Assembly (NCBI GenBank): GCA_031310005.1
Contig: CM062381.1
Coordinates: 248,001-312,000, forward strand
Reading direction: 5' to 3'
Origin: Dactylellina haptotyla
Lineage: Eukaryota > Ascomycota > Orbiliomycetes > Orbiliales > Orbiliaceae
Length of the DNA stretch: 64,000 nucleotides
Positions within the stretch are counted from its first letter, which is position 1. Each line of letters begins with the position of its first letter. The notes beneath the pieces are model-generated. The model saw nothing but the letters and a program-made list of their open reading frames with translations, did not search any database and was not told the origin of the DNA. This document shows positions 35,629 through 48,507 of the stretch, in pieces. Both the position numbers and the translations under genes were made by a program.

Positions 35629-38600
35629 ATGTCTGCACAATCATCAGCGATGTCTACAAATGCTGCATCCAAAGATGCCAGCTCAATAGGAAACGGCGTT
35701 TCGTCGTCAGGAGGACCGACTCCCTCTGGGAGCCAACAGACGGAATGGTAAGTGCCTTTTTCCTCTCCCTTCTACCGCCCCACTCTTGTTGCCCCTCTTC
35801 GACCCCTCCATTCCACCTATCAGCTACATGACCCTGTGCGTCATGCAGCCTTGTGAATATTAAAAACACACACTTTCCTTATCACATAGGGCATCCCGTG
35901 CGATTTCATGGCGATTATGCGTGTCTCTCGCGTACGTCTTTGAATGGTCACTCGTGTCCCTCTCTATCGCCTTTCTCCGCGAATGACATCGCTTCTTTCC
36001 TCCCTACCTTTTAGCGACAATGTCTAATTTAACTTTCGTACCGTCTAGGGTTCGCCGAACCACCAATGGTGTATCGTCCAATGCCTCCGCCAATAACTCC
36101 ACATCCAATCAGTCGGGCCCTCGACGTCCGTCATTATCCACAACCCTCACCCACCATCCTCGAGACTACCCATCCTCGGCGTCGGCGGCTGTGGCATCGT
36201 CAGGGGTTGCTACACCTTTGTCTTCCACGGCCTACCAACCGCCCCATATCACGAGCAGAGATGCATCGAATCCCTACAAATTCTCAAAGGAGTTCATGTT
36301 GCACAAGTTCGAGGCTCTGGAGGCGAATGGCACGCTTTCGGATAATAGCAAAGTCAACAAACTGTTATTAGGGGAAAGCGAGAAGGAGGGGCTCTTTGGG
36401 GGTGGCGTGTGGGGTGCGAAGGAGCGGAACGGGAACGGGACGGAAGCCTGCTGGGACCCTCTGGGCCAACAGCGGCCCGTCTCGTTCGAGGCCATGACGA
36501 CAGAGGAAAAAGAACTGTTCCAAAGCGTCAATTCCGTCCAGAAACCTCACCATACACCCATCACCCCTGGTGGTCCCAACAGCACATCGGGAGGACCGCT
36601 GGGGCAGGGTAACCAACCCCGGAATTCAACGTCGGCCACAAACCTGAACAGTAATTACCACAAGTCAAATCCTTCCGTTTCGTCGTCGACTGGGGCCCCT
36701 GTGCCTTCAGGCACAGCTTCTCCAACCGCCCGGAATCGCCCTCGTAGAGACACTGGTGAAGGCAATGCGTTCCCTCCTATTGGTCGTCGAAGAACTGACC
36801 GGGGGGAAGAGTCTGGCAACCTATTCGAAAGGTTCGTCAGCCGATCTCAGGCCTACGCCCAATCAGGAGACGACGGACGGGAGAATGACGACTCGGCTGC
36901 AGGACCTGCTGGTCGTGGCGTATTTAAGCGTCAACCCAGCGGCGGCGCTTGGGGTGTTTCTAGTCCCGTTACTCCTGGTGGGTCAGCTCACAGTGCCTTC
37001 TCCAATGGCGCCTTTGGAGGTGTCGGTAGCTTTGTGCTTAACTCCGGTGTTCCTGTTGCCAAAGTTGAAGGCGACAAGAAGGTTGGAGGGAGCATAGGGA
37101 AAGCTGCTGGAAGGAGCCTTCTTGGCGATAAAGTCGAAGAAGAAAATGAGGATGCGGATGATTTTTCGCGCCCTGGTCCTAAATCCGAAGACGCGCAGCG
37201 ACAGGCAGCCTATGAATCATCCCTTCAACAGCTTTCTAGGGAGTCCGAAGCCGAAGCTGGTTTCCCCCGCGACGAATACGGACGTCGTCCTGGTAGTACT
37301 GATACAGATCCATACAACCCTCGGGAATCACTTCAACCTGGAGACTTGGACGTTGAAAACCCATTGGAAGACAAACGCCAAATCCCCCAAGAGTCTTCGT
37401 ATTTCAACGAGCCTTCCGTTGGTACCATCGGGCGCAACCTCATGAGCTCCCCAACACGCAACCTCAGCGGCGGTGGCGTCTTCGGATCCGGGATGGGCGT
37501 TTTGGGAAGCAATGTCGCGAGTCCTTCATCGACACAACAGGGCAAACACACTCCGTTGTCAGGATTCCACCACCTTCAAACTCAGGTTGGAGGTGGGATG
37601 TCCGGGTCTCAAGGATCGGAACCCCTTTCGCCGTCGGATACGAACCCATATCAGAGCCCGCTCCCAGAAGCTGAGGATGGTGCTGGGGACGAAGATGGCA
37701 CTGGATCGGCTGGTATTCGGAACTTCCGACCTGCGGCTGGTAGTGACCGTAGCCAGACATCTAGTGCTGGTATCATCGGTGCTGGTCTTCCTGGGATGGG
37801 AGGCCTGGGAGGCTTCAACGGCCCACTTGGAACCCCTGGACTATGGTCCAGCCTCCCCCCTCTCCCTCGCGATGGCTCTATTGGGTCCGGCACACCACAT
37901 ACCGCTGGAATCGGATCTGGATTTTTCGGCCCTTCAGCTGATTCATCGGGTATCGGTACTCCTAGTGGCGCAGCGTCCGGTGCTTTCGGCACAACAAGGG
38001 CTAGCCGACTTGGCCAATTGTTCCCTGCGGAGCAACAACAGCAACTTCAGCATCTTCAGGAGCAACAACGTCAGAACCGCTCGATGCTTGAAGACGATGG
38101 CGGTTTCGACCCAAGTGAAGCTTTCCGTGCCCTGGCGATGAGCGACAAGGCTAAGATGGACAACCGCAGTTCCATTGATAGCATGTTCGGTTCAGCATCG
38201 GGTAGACCTTCTGATGGCCCGTCGTACTTTGATGCCGAAGGTCAACCGATCCAGGGACCGCCTGGACAGATCCAGTCGAAGTCTTCCTTCCCAGTTTTGT
38301 CCAACCAAAACTCCATGTCTTCGCTCCCACAATTTACACCTGGGGGACCAACCCCCGGGGGCGGAGCGGGACCTGGAAGTCAACCACCCTCTCAGCGTAG
38401 CTCCGGTGGTCACATCATGATCATGCCAGACAAGATTTCCTGGGTGTACAAAGACCCCACGGGTAAGATCCAGGGGCCATTTTCAGGTTTGGAGATGCAT
38501 GATTGGTATAAAGCGGGCTTCTTTCAGCCGGACCTTTTGATCAAGCGCCAGGAGGAGACGGACTTTGAGCTTCTCGGCCAATTCATAAGACGAGTCGGAA

Positions 38601-41097
38601 ACTCTAGAGAGCCATTCTTGATCCCCATGCAAGGCCCAGCCTTCCCGCCCGGCGGAGGATGGAGTGCCCCGAGTCCCTGGGGTCAGAATACCATCGACGC
38701 CGCCAACGGAATCGTGCAACCGCCGTTCCCAGGAGCCTTCCCTACTTTTGGTACCACCTTGACTGCCGAACAGCAGAACGCGCTTGAGAGGCGCAAACAA
38801 GAGGAACAGTATCTTATGGCGCGACAGCGAGAATATCTTGTGCAGCAGCAAGTTATCGCGAAGCAAGTCGCTGCCGCCCAACACATGTCGAGGATGAGCC
38901 AGGAATCCCTTCACCACCACCCATCTCAGGCCAGTCTTCATAGCCAGCCAAGTTTGACCAATATTCAGAGCCCTGGTGCCTTCCCCACACCAAGTCAACC
39001 TGGCCCGTTTGGCGAGCTTAGACACACAACATCCAACCCATCATTGGAGAGTTTTGGCCCGAGCAGAGAAGAATTTAGTGGATTCCCTGGACCCATCCAG
39101 ACACCTCAAGGGTTCAGACCCAGCGGCAGTGGTGCGCCGCAGACACAGCAGACAACTAGAGAGCAAGCAGAGGTACTTGAGCGCCAGAGAGCACAAATGG
39201 CGAGACAGTACCAAAACCAGCAGCAATTGCTGGAGAGGCAGCAGCAGCAGCGAGCCCAATTGCTTCAGCAAGCAATGGGGACGCAAGGACAGCAGCAGAT
39301 CGGGAGTCAGGGTCTGGTCCAAGGACAGCAAGCCGGAGTCCAACGGGACATGCCCCCTTATCAGGTAGCTGCCGGCGATGATGCTATAGATATCACGCAA
39401 GATGTAGGTTTTGACAACGATACTAGGCCCGATATGACCGGTACGGCCCTCGCCGATGAATACGAACTTTTCCAGCAACAACACCAATTACAACTTCAGC
39501 AACATGAGGAGAGTTTTCGCAAACAGTTTGAATCAGGGCAGGGCCTTCCATACTTCCCTGGAGGCGATGTTGATTTTTCCGCTATCCACCCTCAGGGCCT
39601 GACCTTCCAACTCGATAATGAATTTAACGCGACTATCCACTCCACCAACATCACTTCCGTCTCCGCTGGACCGGGACCTCAGCAGCAACAACCAGGTACC
39701 TATACTGACGAAGCGAGCACGAATGAACCAAGCGTTGCGAATGAATCTTTGAATAATCATGATGATGACGAGGAAATCCTTTCAGAACATCCAACACTCT
39801 CTCCGCTCCCCACACATTCCGCTACGATCCCAGAACTTCCTAAGAATCCATGGGGTGTAGTTCCCCAATCCGCCATGCCCCTTCCGTTCCCCGCGCCAAA
39901 ATCGGTTACTTCTCCACGTCCCTCCACCGCCCAATCTGTCCCCAAGTCCCCATCTGTGGGCAATGCGGAGGTACCCTCCGTTCCTGTTGCGCCGTGGGCC
40001 AAGGACCTCGAAACCGCTCCTCATACAAAGGGACCATCTCTCAAGGAGATCCAAGAAAATCAAGCCAAGCAAGTCGCTAAGGCTGAAGCTGCGGCACTGG
40101 AAGCCCGCCGTCAAGAACAGGCTCAGCAAGCTGTCATCGCTGCAGCGACCGTCTCTACAACTCCCACATCTGGGCTCCCATCTACGTCAACTTGGGCCGC
40201 GCCTGCTCCTGCTCCGGTAAACACCGCCAGCGTGTGGGCTAAACCGCTCACAAAAGTCGCAACCGGGCCTGTCAGCAAGAAAACCTTGGCGCAAATTCAG
40301 AAAGAGGAGGAAGCAAGAAAGCAAAAAGCGATCGCTCAAGCAGCAGCGCAAACTCCAACTCCAGCTTCAGCAACCCCAACCCCAGCCAGCGCTGCCCGTC
40401 GTTCCGAGTGGGCTTCCAAAGCCGCAGCAGCACCACAAGGTCAGAGCCCATCTAGTAATCTTACCGGTGGAGCTTGGACAACCGTTGGCGCCGGCGGAAA
40501 GAAGGTTGGTGGGCCCGCCTCCGTGGCTAGTCCCCCTCCTCAGGCCCGACCTACTCTCGTTGCCCCGGCAGCCAAGGTTGCGAAGAAACCAGCTACTTCC
40601 GCAGCTACTTCTATTCCACCCGCGCAGAAATCCGCCAGTGATGAGTTTACGAAATGGTGCAAGATCAATCTGAAAGGGTTGAACCAAGGGGTGAATGGTA
40701 CGTTTGGTCCTAAGTTTCAGTTGAATTTATTATGAAGTGCAGATTTGCTAACAGATATTTTATAGTCGACGACTTTCTTAATATGATAATGTCATTTCCC
40801 CTTGAAGTCGACCTAATCAGTGATAGCGTGTACCAACAATCCACCACGATCGACGGCCGTAGGTTTGCCGAAGAATTTATTCGACGAAGAAAACTCGCCC
40901 AGCAGGGAGTCATAGTTGATCATGGCCATCACGGGGACGAAGCCAAATCTAGCGGTGGATGGAACGAAGTTGCGAAGAAGGGTAGAGATACTATCGCCAC
41001 AGGAACATCTGCGGCTCCTGGAGCAACCGCAGCTGGAGATGCTAGCATGGGAAACGGTAGTTTCAAGGTTGTGCAGGGAAAGAAGAAGAGAAAGTAA
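35629..41097 (+). CDS. GYF-domain protein (Smy2/GIGYF-like)
   Basis: The preferred model has exons 35629-35747, 36049-40697 and 40766-41097, giving 1699 residues in frame. Exon 1 starts MSAQSSAMSTNAA and ends ...QQTEW after a GTAAGT donor. Joining to the acceptor at 36048 gives WVRRTTNG, which resembles the W..RR..NG N-terminus of fungal GYF proteins. A start at 36020 within that intron is the less likely alternative. The GYF domain (~833-890) is intact: ISWVYKDPTGKIQGPFSGLEMHDWYKAGFF with the W-x-Y-x-D...GPF...W core that binds PPG(F/L)-type proline motifs. The rest is low-complexity: Gly/Ser/Pro-rich before the domain and Gln-rich coiled-coil (~930-1170) after it. The C-terminus, VVQGKKKRK, is basic. 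GYF proteins act in translation repression, mRNA decay or ER-Golgi transport. Confidence 0.88.
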
Positions 41098-42180
41098 ACC
41101 ACAAACATCAGAATAAGAAAGAAAAAGGCGGGAAATGATATAATGAAAAACTATACGGGTTCGCATCTTACCAGTCTCGACTGGTATATTTGGTCTCACT
41201 CTTAGTTTAGCCGTAGCGAACGTTTTTCTCTTCTCTTTTTTTCCCTCTCATCGTTGTTTTGCTTTCCTTTCGCCTGTTTTCTTGGAGCCCTACTACCTGT
41301 GTTTCTTTACCTAAGAGCCATTGTCATGCCCTGTATTATCTCTGTCGCGGAAGCCTCTTCTTTCACCCTTTTACTTTCACATTTTGCGATCATGAGTTAC
41401 CACTGGGGCGATACCCATACTTAATTTCCTTTTTCAGTCTTGTTACGGCTTAACGATTGATCGATACAAAAACACCCCACTTTGTTGTGTACGGCGGATG
41501 AAAAGAAAAAAATAATGTTGTTAGCTTAGATCTGACGAAGTGAGAATTGAAATGAATAATGCGACCGACCTAATGAATTCCGTAATCTTTGTAAGAAGAG
41601 TAGGCCTCTCCCTGCTGTAGTTCGATCCGTTAGACACGGGATATCTGTGTAGGAAAATGCGACACTATATGCAATACTGGAGAAGAGTCAACAACACACG
41701 ACGGGAGCACTGCGTCAAGCGCTCAGTTACTAGACTAATCATGAAGCATGATGAAGTTACACAAAGTCGAAAGCCTAAGAAATATGAGGCTGATGGCAGG
41801 GGCTCTAGCATAAACTCCACTACCTACTCTTTACTGGGTGTGTCAGGTTATTGTTTCACTTTCGAGTTCGATTATCGCAATCGCGGCTCGCATTTGTTTG
41901 ACAAGATGCAGACGCCACGAACTTGCGGCCGGCTTGCAGGTCTGCGGCTGAATGTGGACGAGGCCAGCAAGAATCAAATTTAAATCTAGCATCGATGCGT
42001 ATCCAGAGCACGTACGAGACGACATCCAGAGGCAGTAAAATTCGAAAGTTTTTTTTAAGGGCGCGCCTTGAGGTTATACATAAGTCATTCTCGGGGCCAG
42101 GACCTCGTCTGGCTTGCGAGGCAAATAAATCAGGGCCCTCCCTTGGTGGCGCGTATCAATATTTGATTATAGGGTGCAAT
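41098..42180. other. intergenic region
   Basis: 3' untranslated region of the GYF gene, then the upstream region of the membrane-protein gene. The frame of the latter stays open back to an ATG at 41923, so part of this may be coding. Confidence 0.5.
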
Positions 42181-44526
42181 ATGTCCGTCGAGCAGTCACT
42201 ATCACGACATCAAATTAGAAATATGACCTCACGCCCAACTTCCCATTTCGAGAATGCAGTACTTGAGCCGATTAAAACGAGCAAAATAAAACAATCTACG
42301 GCCGCAAACATGTCAGCTGCTAGTCGAGAGAAATATGGGGCCCAAATACAACAAACATACCGATGCAAACCTCATACGAATGAACGCGAACTCACAGATC
42401 GCCGGCGTTCAGCCTTAGCACTGGCTAGGACGATCGTAGAAGCCCTCGAGATCTATGTCACTTTTGCGATAACAATGGGTTTCATGGTCATCCTAGGAGC
42501 ATTTGGTTTCCTTATTGCTCTTTGGTACGAAGCGTCTCGGGCAGCAGCCAACGTCGATATACCGGTCTTTTGGCAAACTATTCTCTTAAGAAACTGGTCC
42601 GCTCGAGCTGTAACTATATGCGCGGCTTGTATTCATACTACCGTCATTGTTCAAATAGGGCTGGCAGTCGCGATGATTGCATCTCTTACCTGCGAGAGTG
42701 TAGGATGGTACCCGGCACAGCTCGCCTTGTTTTCTGTCATACGAAGTGTGGGGACTGGTTCTCATCGTCTTATCTTACCGCTCATTTATAATAGCACCCG
42801 ATGGTCCAAGCATCAGGCCTATATCTTCTTGGTCTTCGTCTATCTTTTTCTGGTGGTTTTGTCACAATTTACCTTCAATATTTTGATTTCTGATTTTGGG
42901 GCCTTGGAGATGGCGGGCGCAGCAAAGGTTTCCAATATAAAGTACGGCGTAGAGGCCGACCCACTCCTCGACCCGTTGGGGATTGCGATAGGCCTAAGAG
43001 AAGAATATGAGGTAGTGAGAGACACTAGATTGATTGGAGTTGATCCCTGGGTCACCGGCCTACAACACTACCCTAGGTTTGCGGAATGGAGCGAAACTCC
43101 TACTATCGGGAAACAATTTTACGATACAGGACATGTATTTCGCGCATTCCTCCCTGTGAAAGCAGATACCGAAAGGCAACTTATCAGAAACTACAGTGGA
43201 CCTGCAACAATAGTTAATTCTCGAGTTATTTGCGTCCCCCCGATTTTGAAAAACCCTCAGGTTTGGTCGTTAAAAGAGGAACTAAACTTTCAATCTACTG
43301 AAAATACGTATCTGATTTCGGAAGTCAGATGGGCAAGTATGTTTCAATACCTTCTCAAGATTAGACCTGGAATTTATACGGACTATCCTGAAAAAACGGT
43401 ATCGTTTAACTGTTCTCTCTTCCAACTACCGACAATGGATCAATTGGACACTGCATCTTCGCAAGAATGGGAGGTTAGCATTTGTTACAATACTTTCGAA
43501 CTTGCGAAAATTATAGATCCGTTCCCAGATGTACCACGTTTGAATTTTATAACCGATACGTACATGGTCATCAATAGTACCGGGTTCAGAGACGATATCC
43601 GCAACCTTACAGGTGGTGAGATAACTTCTGGTTCGGGGCCATGGGCTACATTGAAGAAGAAGGGTATACCGGCTTCGATCGGCATTAGCCTCTGCTTCGT
43701 AAAGCCCGAAATGGGCGATTATGACATTATGGCAAGAGGTGCCGGTGATGTTAGCGAACCCGAGCTATATTGGGACAGCAGGACAGCCGTTTATAATTCA
43801 ACGCCCATAAGAAATATCCTGGGTGTTACCGATAGCGCGACAGGGCTAACAGCCTTGGATAGAGGACTTTGGGAGCTAACACATCCAAGAGATTGGAATA
43901 GCTCGCTATTGGCCAAGAGTGAACAATCCTATTTCCCGTATGGTGCTGTCGCGAATGCCCTTCGTGCAATTTCTCTCACTACTGGTAGGGACGCAGCATT
44001 AAAATTAGTAGGTAGTAACCTGGAAAGTGGTGGCTATCGTGTTCATCGAGCGCATACTACTTTGTTTCGAGACACCATTATGAACACTAGAAACCCTGCG
44101 TTGGCGATTCAAGCTCTCTTAACCGTTTTGATGGAAATCGTGTACTATGACTACCAAGCACAGTTCAATATAGAAGCCCCCGCCAGCATGATTCTTTCCA
44201 CAACGATTAATGCTCCAACTCGATGGAGAGGGTTAATTATTGTTGGAATGATCTTAGGATCCTATTTTGTCCTATTTTCTTTCATCCTTGGGCTGTTTTT
44301 CGCCTTGTCTGAAGTTTCAATGGTTGGGAACTACCAGATAGGCGTCTCTCAAGCTGTATCTGAAGATACTCCGAAGGGTGTCGCTCTAGCGGCGGATAAA
44401 ACTGAAGAAGGGGGTAGAAAGTGGTATAAAGAACACGAGCCGGAGATTTCGAGTGTTCGTATATGTACTGCCTCTGAGCCGTCCATGAGGAGCGAGGCTA
44501 AATATCGGAAGCTTCAGCCGGAGTAG
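42181..44526 (+). CDS. four-pass membrane protein with large extracytoplasmic loop, unknown function
   Basis: I recognise no named family. The uninterrupted frame gives 781 residues from the ATG at 42181; alternatives at 41923, 41995, 42226 and 42310 are in the same frame. A basic N-terminus (ELTDRRRSALALART) precedes TM1 (~85-115, FAITMGFMVILGAFGFLIALWY), TM2 (~140-170, VIVQIGLAVAMIASL) and TM3 (~212-237, IFLVFVYLFLVVLSQFTF). A loop of about 440 residues follows, with several N-x-S/T sites and cysteines. TM4 (~683-710, LIIVGMILGSYFVLFSFILGLFF) comes next, then a charged cytoplasmic tail. This three-plus-one layout with a glycosylatable loop recurs in uncharacterised proteins of filamentous ascomycetes. 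Base composition is more AT-rich than the housekeeping neighbours. Confidence 0.75.
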   Translation: MSVEQSLSRHQIRNMTSRPTSHFENAVLEPIKTSKIKQSTAANMSAASREKYGAQIQQTYRCKPHTNERELTDRRRSALALARTIVEALEIYVTFAITMGFMVILGAFGFLIALWYEASRAAANVDIPVFWQTILLRNWSARAVTICAACIHTTVIVQIGLAVAMIASLTCESVGWYPAQLALFSVIRSVGTGSHRLILPLIYNSTRWSKHQAYIFLVFVYLFLVVLSQFTFNILISDFGALEMAGAAKVSNIKYGVEADPLLDPLGIAIGLREEYEVVRDTRLIGVDPWVTGLQHYPRFAEWSETPTIGKQFYDTGHVFRAFLPVKADTERQLIRNYSGPATIVNSRVICVPPILKNPQVWSLKEELNFQSTENTYLISEVRWASMFQYLLKIRPGIYTDYPEKTVSFNCSLFQLPTMDQLDTASSQEWEVSICYNTFELAKIIDPFPDVPRLNFITDTYMVINSTGFRDDIRNLTGGEITSGSGPWATLKKKGIPASIGISLCFVKPEMGDYDIMARGAGDVSEPELYWDSRTAVYNSTPIRNILGVTDSATGLTALDRGLWELTHPRDWNSSLLAKSEQSYFPYGAVANALRAISLTTGRDAALKLVGSNLESGGYRVHRAHTTLFRDTIMNTRNPALAIQALLTVLMEIVYYDYQAQFNIEAPASMILSTTINAPTRWRGLIIVGMILGSYFVLFSFILGLFFALSEVSMVGNYQIGVSQAVSEDTPKGVALAADKTEEGGRKWYKEHEPEISSVRICTASEPSMRSEAKYRKLQPE

Positions 44527-45163
44527 ATATCAAAAAATTCAAATACAATCATGTGTTGTATCCCTTTAGTCAGGGAAACTATCTTAAAGAAAATGATATT
44601 TAATAATAAATCTCAGGGTAAATTAGTAATGAACCTGCAGCCTCCTGTTGGTTGTGGCTACATGTCGTGTTTTGGATTGGGGGCCTTTTCAAGTTTGGTT
44701 ACGTATTTTGCCAAGATTACAAGATGCAGCCTCATAACGTTAACATCCTCCTTTCCCGATGCTAGTCCGGGGCCTAAGACGCGATCGCGCAGGGTATGGC
44801 GATCATGCTATTTTCGGCCGGACTACGGCCTGCCTAGAGTTTGAAGGAAGGCCGTGCAGCAAGTTTTCTTGTTTGTCACGAGCTATGTTTCTTGGTGGAG
44901 CTTCACGTTAGCAGGCAAGGCAGCGAAACGTCTTCGCCCAAGAATTTGATTACGATCTGGGATGCAAGAGGGGGGCGGTAGATATAACGTTGGCGGGGTC
45001 GCCATGTTGGAACTCTTTGTTTTTCAGCGCTCTAGGGTCTTTATTTATCCTTTGGTCGGGTATATTTCCCTTTCATCTCTCGCCGCTTTCGCATTCCGAT
45101 GGTTGAAGCGCTTTTCTTTGAACCTCGATTAATATTTGGCAACTTACGTAGACTACCTTCACG
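44527..45163. other. intergenic region
   Basis: 3' region of the membrane-protein gene and promoter of the TPR gene. A 97-codon frame at 44551-44844 has no recognisable content. Nothing else seen. Confidence 0.55.
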
Positions 45164-48100
45164 ATGGACTACACACGACTTTCCCAACCGATAGCTGATA
45201 CATTTGCAAAAGTATCTGCAATTTTCGCAACAATCGAAGCACCACCCCCATGGAATACCGAGCTGAACAAATTCTCAGTCTGGGGCAATGCCGCTGGCAT
45301 AGGGCCTTACGGACCTAGAAGTCCAGCGTTCGCGGACGAAGTGATAAGAGAAGATGTCTTGGCGTCTCTCCAGTACTTCGAGGAAGATTTCGCAAACGAC
45401 AGAGGTCTACCCATTAGAACGGGCTTAACGCATAAAAAAAAGGGCGGAGGCGTGTTCAAGAAAGGGCTCAAGAAACTTGCAGGGAAAGGGAGCTCGAATA
45501 GTGAGGGAGGACAGAAATTGGTAGTACAGTTTCCTGATGTGTGGGCCTCAAAAATGGCACTGATTTCTCAGGAAATCGATGCCCTCAGAGTTATTGTGCC
45601 GGTTGACGAGAGTGGCATGAGCACTGTGACAACAGGTATGGGGGGTCTGGCAGTTTCAGACCAACAGCCTCAGATGCCGGTACCCCCACCAGCACCTACT
45701 ACTGCCGCTGCTGCTGCCTCTACAACAACGGCCGCGGCTTCCACAGCGAATGACGAACCTTCTGAAGCAGAGCAGGAGCGAATGTGGGCTGAGATGGATA
45801 AACTTGAAGAGTTTATTCGAGTCAAGGATAAGGGCGCTCTTGGGGTGATTTTGTCACCTTCTACAAACTACAGTACGAGGGTCAGGGTCAGTGTATACTA
45901 TGACGATGAGAATACCTCGAAGTTTTGGCAGGATGAAGCTATGGGGTACGTAAAGATGGGTCATGGAAGCTTTGGTGAGTTTTCAAGCCCATATCCTGTA
46001 TCCTAACATCACTGACGAATTGTATCCTTTAGAGCTTTATCACCGACGCAGATACATGAAGCCAAGCACCTCAAAATACAGCACCGATACTGACGAGGAC
46101 TCTGTTCTATTCGACGTCGAAAGTAATCCGAAGTATGAGAACATAAACCCTGGCACTTGTACTCTAGAAGGATTTGGAATGGAAGCTTGGGATTACGAAC
46201 TGGCATTCGGAAGGCCTAGAGACAATACTTGTTTTGTGTCATATGCGACGCTTCCCGATGTTTCAGCGAAGCAGTTAATCCGAAGGATGGATGAGTTCCA
46301 GAAGAGTATCGGATCAAAGTTCGGGTGGACACCAAAGAAAGATAAGCATGATCTCGAAGAATTCTTTGGGAATATGGGGTAGGTGTCGAAAGATTCCTAA
46401 CTCTAAGCAATAAGTGCTAACTTTGGCTTCTAGGATTACATATTATGTGAACGTCCCAGATAACTCTCCTATGCGCATTGGAGATCTCTATCAGCAAATG
46501 AACCGTCGCGACATTTTCACCGATTTCACAAGCGTATCTAGTATATCCACTCAATGGTCCCAGCCGCGTGGTGAAGGTGTAATGGGTGTTTGGAATTTTC
46601 TTTACCAGCTTGTTCTCGCGAAGGAATTGGCCCTTCGTCTCCTTAATATTGCCGATGGATCTTATGCCGGCTTCACAGCTCGAGTCCTTGCATCCCTAAC
46701 GGTACAAGACCTATGGCTTAGCAATGTCAGGATTGAACTCTCGGAACCACCTATCGCCGCCGAGTTGCTCCACAAAGCGAAAACGCCAGAGGATGTAGCG
46801 GAAGTAGAGAGGCATATGAACCAGGGGCATGAAGCCGCTAAGACTGGTCAATGGCAGGTGGCTGTGGATGAATATACCGAAGCTATGAAGATTGATAATT
46901 CCGTTTCGATGTACAGTACATATCGAGCACTGGCATATATGGCCCTCAGCAAGCACGAACACGCACACGATGACGCGACGGCTGCCGTGAGACTCAACCC
47001 AAAGGATAAACTCGCATGGTCGGCTATGGGTGACGCTGGCATCGGGATTGGAAACTTAACACGAGCAAAAGAGGCGTATCAAAACGCCCTCGCTTTGGCA
47101 GGCGGAGTAGACGAAGCTATCAAGAAGAAGCTAGACGATGTGACCAAAAAGATTAACGAAAGAATTGATGCGATCAACAAGGAGGCAAATGAAAATCTCG
47201 CATTTACGATGGAGAAGAAGCACAATGACGAGAAATTTGACATTGCGGGCAGGACTGTGGAATTTCACTCAAAGATCCACGAGCGACAGGTGGAAGGATT
47301 GATTCTATTTGCGGAACGCATCAAGTGGCCGTGGGTTCACGAAGTACGCGAAGCTGCGGAGGATGTCTATGGCAAGATCCGAGGTGGCGCAATAACACCA
47401 TTCCATGTTGTAGACTGGATATTCGGGCTCACACTACCGGGCGAGTGGATGTCGCTGAAGATTATGAGCGCGTTAGTGCTACTCACAGAGAGCGTGAAAA
47501 AAGAAGGAATAGCACCGTACTACGATTGCGGATTCGTTGCAAAGCAAAAGAGCTACCATCGGATTAGGAATGTTCTTGGTAGGGTCCTAGGGTGTCTACC
47601 AGGTGTCATCTCGCTCTGCGGATGGATTGGACCATGTCCACCTGTAACATTCGACCCCCCGCTGCTGGAAGGTATTGGAGCTGGTAAGAAGGGGAAACAT
47701 ATAAGGGTTAAAGCCAGAAGGATTGGTTTAGTAGACCCACCAGATCCGGCCGACAACGTGATACGAATCGGAGGCGGCGGTTCCCATCTGGCGCTACGCC
47801 CTAAACCCGGTGACGATTTTGATAAATACGTCTTGGAGATCAAGGATCCCGCTAATTGGGTTGCCCCGCCTGTTCCGCAAAAGACAACAAGCACAACCAA
47901 ATTGCTTGAGATAATCCTCAAGGCGTTACCGCTGGAATCTGGTGTTGATACAAGCGATCCAGACAATGTTGAGCGGAATACAGAATACCGAGCCACTCTC
48001 AAATTTGATGTTGATGGTGAACGGGTGTCATATAGCCTGTACACCAACCCAGTCTTCGCGACACCACCTCCATGCTCTGGTGGAACCAAAGGAGTTCACG

Positions 48101-48351
48101 AAATTCATAAACGAGAGCTCAGCCAGTATCAGAATAGTATTGAAGCCGAAAAGCTGAAAGAGTACACGCCAGAAGATGAAGACATCGTCCTTATTAATGC
48201 TACAGGTACTGGAGCTGAAGTTCTAGCGAGAGCATGGTGCGCAGAACGAGGAAGAGCTGCTGTTATAAGGAGGATCGGAGGACCATGCCTCGCATGCACG
48301 ATGAAGACGGTGGTAGAGCTCAAACAGAAGGTTGTCATTTGGGTATCATAG
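45164..48351 (+). CDS. TPR-repeat protein of unknown function
   Basis: Exons 45164-45974, 46033-46378 and 46434-48351 join in frame (introns 58 and 55 nt) to 1024 residues. The N-terminal part is unrecognised, with a Lys/Gly-rich patch (HKKKGGGVFKKGLKK) and an Ala/Thr/Pro linker (PPPAPTTAAAAASTTTAAA). TPR-type helical hairpins lie at ~510-605: HMNQGHEAAKTGQWQVAVDEYTEAMKI, YRALAYMALSKHEHAHDDATAAVRLNP and AWSAMGDAGIGIGNLTRAKEAYQNAL. A coiled segment (DDVTKKINERIDAINKEAN) follows. The last ~60 residues, ...TGAEVLARAW then GGPCLACTMKTVVELKQKVVIWV, recall the AE...PCxxC layout of zinc deaminases. The His or Cys expected just before AE is Gly here, so activity is doubtful. TPRs imply protein binding; role unknown. 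Confidence 0.75.
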
Positions 48352-48507
48352 TGTACAAATTTACGACTACGCCGACAGTCATATAAGGTCCGAAAGCCCA
48401 AGAGATGGAATCGATATTGACAGGCGGTTGAATCTGAGGCGGATTTAACTTTGGTATATTGCAAAAGGTTTAGTTATAGTATAGTCTTGAAACTTAATAA
48501 ATTCTAA

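Noticed and set aside
37653-40687. Several opposite-strand and shifted frames over the GYF gene
   Set aside because: They are shadows of a low-complexity Gln/Ser/Pro/Gly-rich coding region.
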